Shown here one piece after another: positions 63,308 through 64,000 of a stretch of DNA of 64,000 nt (positions within the stretch are counted from its first letter, which is position 1; each line of letters starts with the position of its first letter). The DNA comes from Symsagittifera roscoffensis (taxonomy: Eukaryota; Xenacoelomorpha; Acoela; Convolutidae), in the NCBI RefSeq assembly GCF_963678635.1, contig NC_087066.1:41005223-41069222 (forward strand). Reading direction: 5' to 3'. Below the pieces are notes generated by a model. The model searched no databases. It was not told where the DNA came from and saw nothing but the letters and a program-made list of their open reading frames with translations. The position numbers and the translations under genes are program-made.

Positions 63308-64000
63308 GTGAAACGAGTTCAAATAAGTTTATCAAAAGAACAATAATTGTTCCCATTGCTGTGTAAGTAAAACATAACATTCTCACCACCGTTATCATTG
63401 CAACACAGTATTAAATAAACAAAAAAAACAATGATTTACCGGCACTTTATAATATTTTTGGAATATAAAAAGGAGCTAGCCATATATTAGGAAAAAAGGA
63501 AAAAGACAGTTGATTTTTTTATAGGTAGACTAAATCGAAGCCACAAAGTTCTGCTTTTTGATAAATTTTGGTCACAAAACAATAGCAAAAAAACACAAAC
63601 TAGCTTTTCTGAATCTTGAAAAAATTTATCGAAACATTTTCGGAATCCGAGTCCCGCCGAATGTTCTTCGTTATGTTGCCACGCTCGGTCGATCTTCGCT
63701 GATATTCATTTTCTGGGGCAACTGTGTAGGAATACAAAAATAAGCTTTTTTGTGAAGTAATCGGAACAACCTAGAATCAGCAATTGTGCATGTTGTTAAG
63801 TATGTTCTGTTAATCGTGCTAATTTTTCTCCATTTTTATTTCTGCTAATTTTACGCATTCAGTGGAGAGAACTGAAAGTTTGTTTCAAGTGTTACGTCAA
63901 ACATGTAAGCTAGATTTAGTGTACCAAATTTTTCGAGCCATTTTTTTTACTACAATTGATGCTTGAATTGCGAATTAAACAGCCCATCTCAAATAAGTAA
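63308..64000 (+). other. FMO intron 4 (partial)
   Basis: AT-rich sequence to the window edge. No further FMO exon is recognisable. The frame at 63558-63743 has no family motif. Confidence 0.5.

Noticed and set aside
1-64000. CRISPR array, rRNA genes or bacterial operon
   Set aside because: No regularly spaced repeats, rRNA signatures or operon structure were seen; the window is animal nuclear DNA.

Overview
The window is nuclear DNA of a multicellular animal. It is AT-rich, its genes carry GT..AG introns in all phases, and it holds a claudin/PMP22-type four-membrane-span gene and a flavin-containing monooxygenase (FMO) gene. The species cannot be fixed from the sequence; an invertebrate with a repeat-rich genome fits. 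No bacterial features or CRISPR array were seen, and no stand-alone tRNA or rRNA gene.

Layout. 1-9375: the broken 5'-truncated remains, on the minus strand, of a very large Ty3-like LTR element. 11073-14632 (+): a complete three-exon gene for a 182-residue claudin-like protein, with a Tc1/mariner-type non-autonomous element in intron 1 and hAT-like debris in intron 2. 14633-25061: intergenic repeats (a perfect hAT-type MITE with 8-bp target duplication, a dead non-LTR retrotransposon ending in a CTA repeat, a 4.6-kb region bounded by ~280-bp inverted repeats, a candidate solo LTR, a 213-bp TA-flanked MITE). 25062 to beyond the right edge (+): an FMO gene whose first four coding exons are visible (343 residues); its second intron is 35.6 kb.

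That intron contains two LTR retroelements, both antisense to the gene. The first (33097-39628) is an ordinary 6.5-kb Ty3/gypsy element with 211-bp LTRs differing at about 13 sites, a 5-bp target duplication, a tRNA-Ser-like primer site and broken ORFs. The second (41246-60095) is the main item of interest: an 18.85-kb element with 410-bp LTRs that look identical and a 4-bp target duplication (GTAG). Reading along its own (minus) strand it carries: a 1.25-kb leader with internal repeats; a basic 155-residue ORF; a 433-residue ORF; a 1520-residue Gag-protease-RT-RNase H ORF; a 704-residue integrase ORF; a conserved non-coding spacer; two tiny hydrophobic ORFs; a ~390-codon open frame without any ATG; an 872-residue envelope-like glycoprotein; a 601-residue ORF of unknown function; and a structured 3' untranslated region. 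Two ORF pairs are joined by 4-nt ATGA stop/start overlaps.

Comparing this young copy with the old one at the left edge is informative. Both share the same gene order, including the unusual extra genes, so the gene set is a family property. The old copy also shows that the young one, despite identical LTRs, has a short frame-shifting deletion between RNase H and integrase, a stop codon where the old copy is open, and no methionine codon in the hidden ORF at the position where the old copy has one. A truncated LTR fragment of the same family lies in the opposite orientation at 31959-32115. All homology statements are from reading motifs and aligning copies by eye; no database search was possible.
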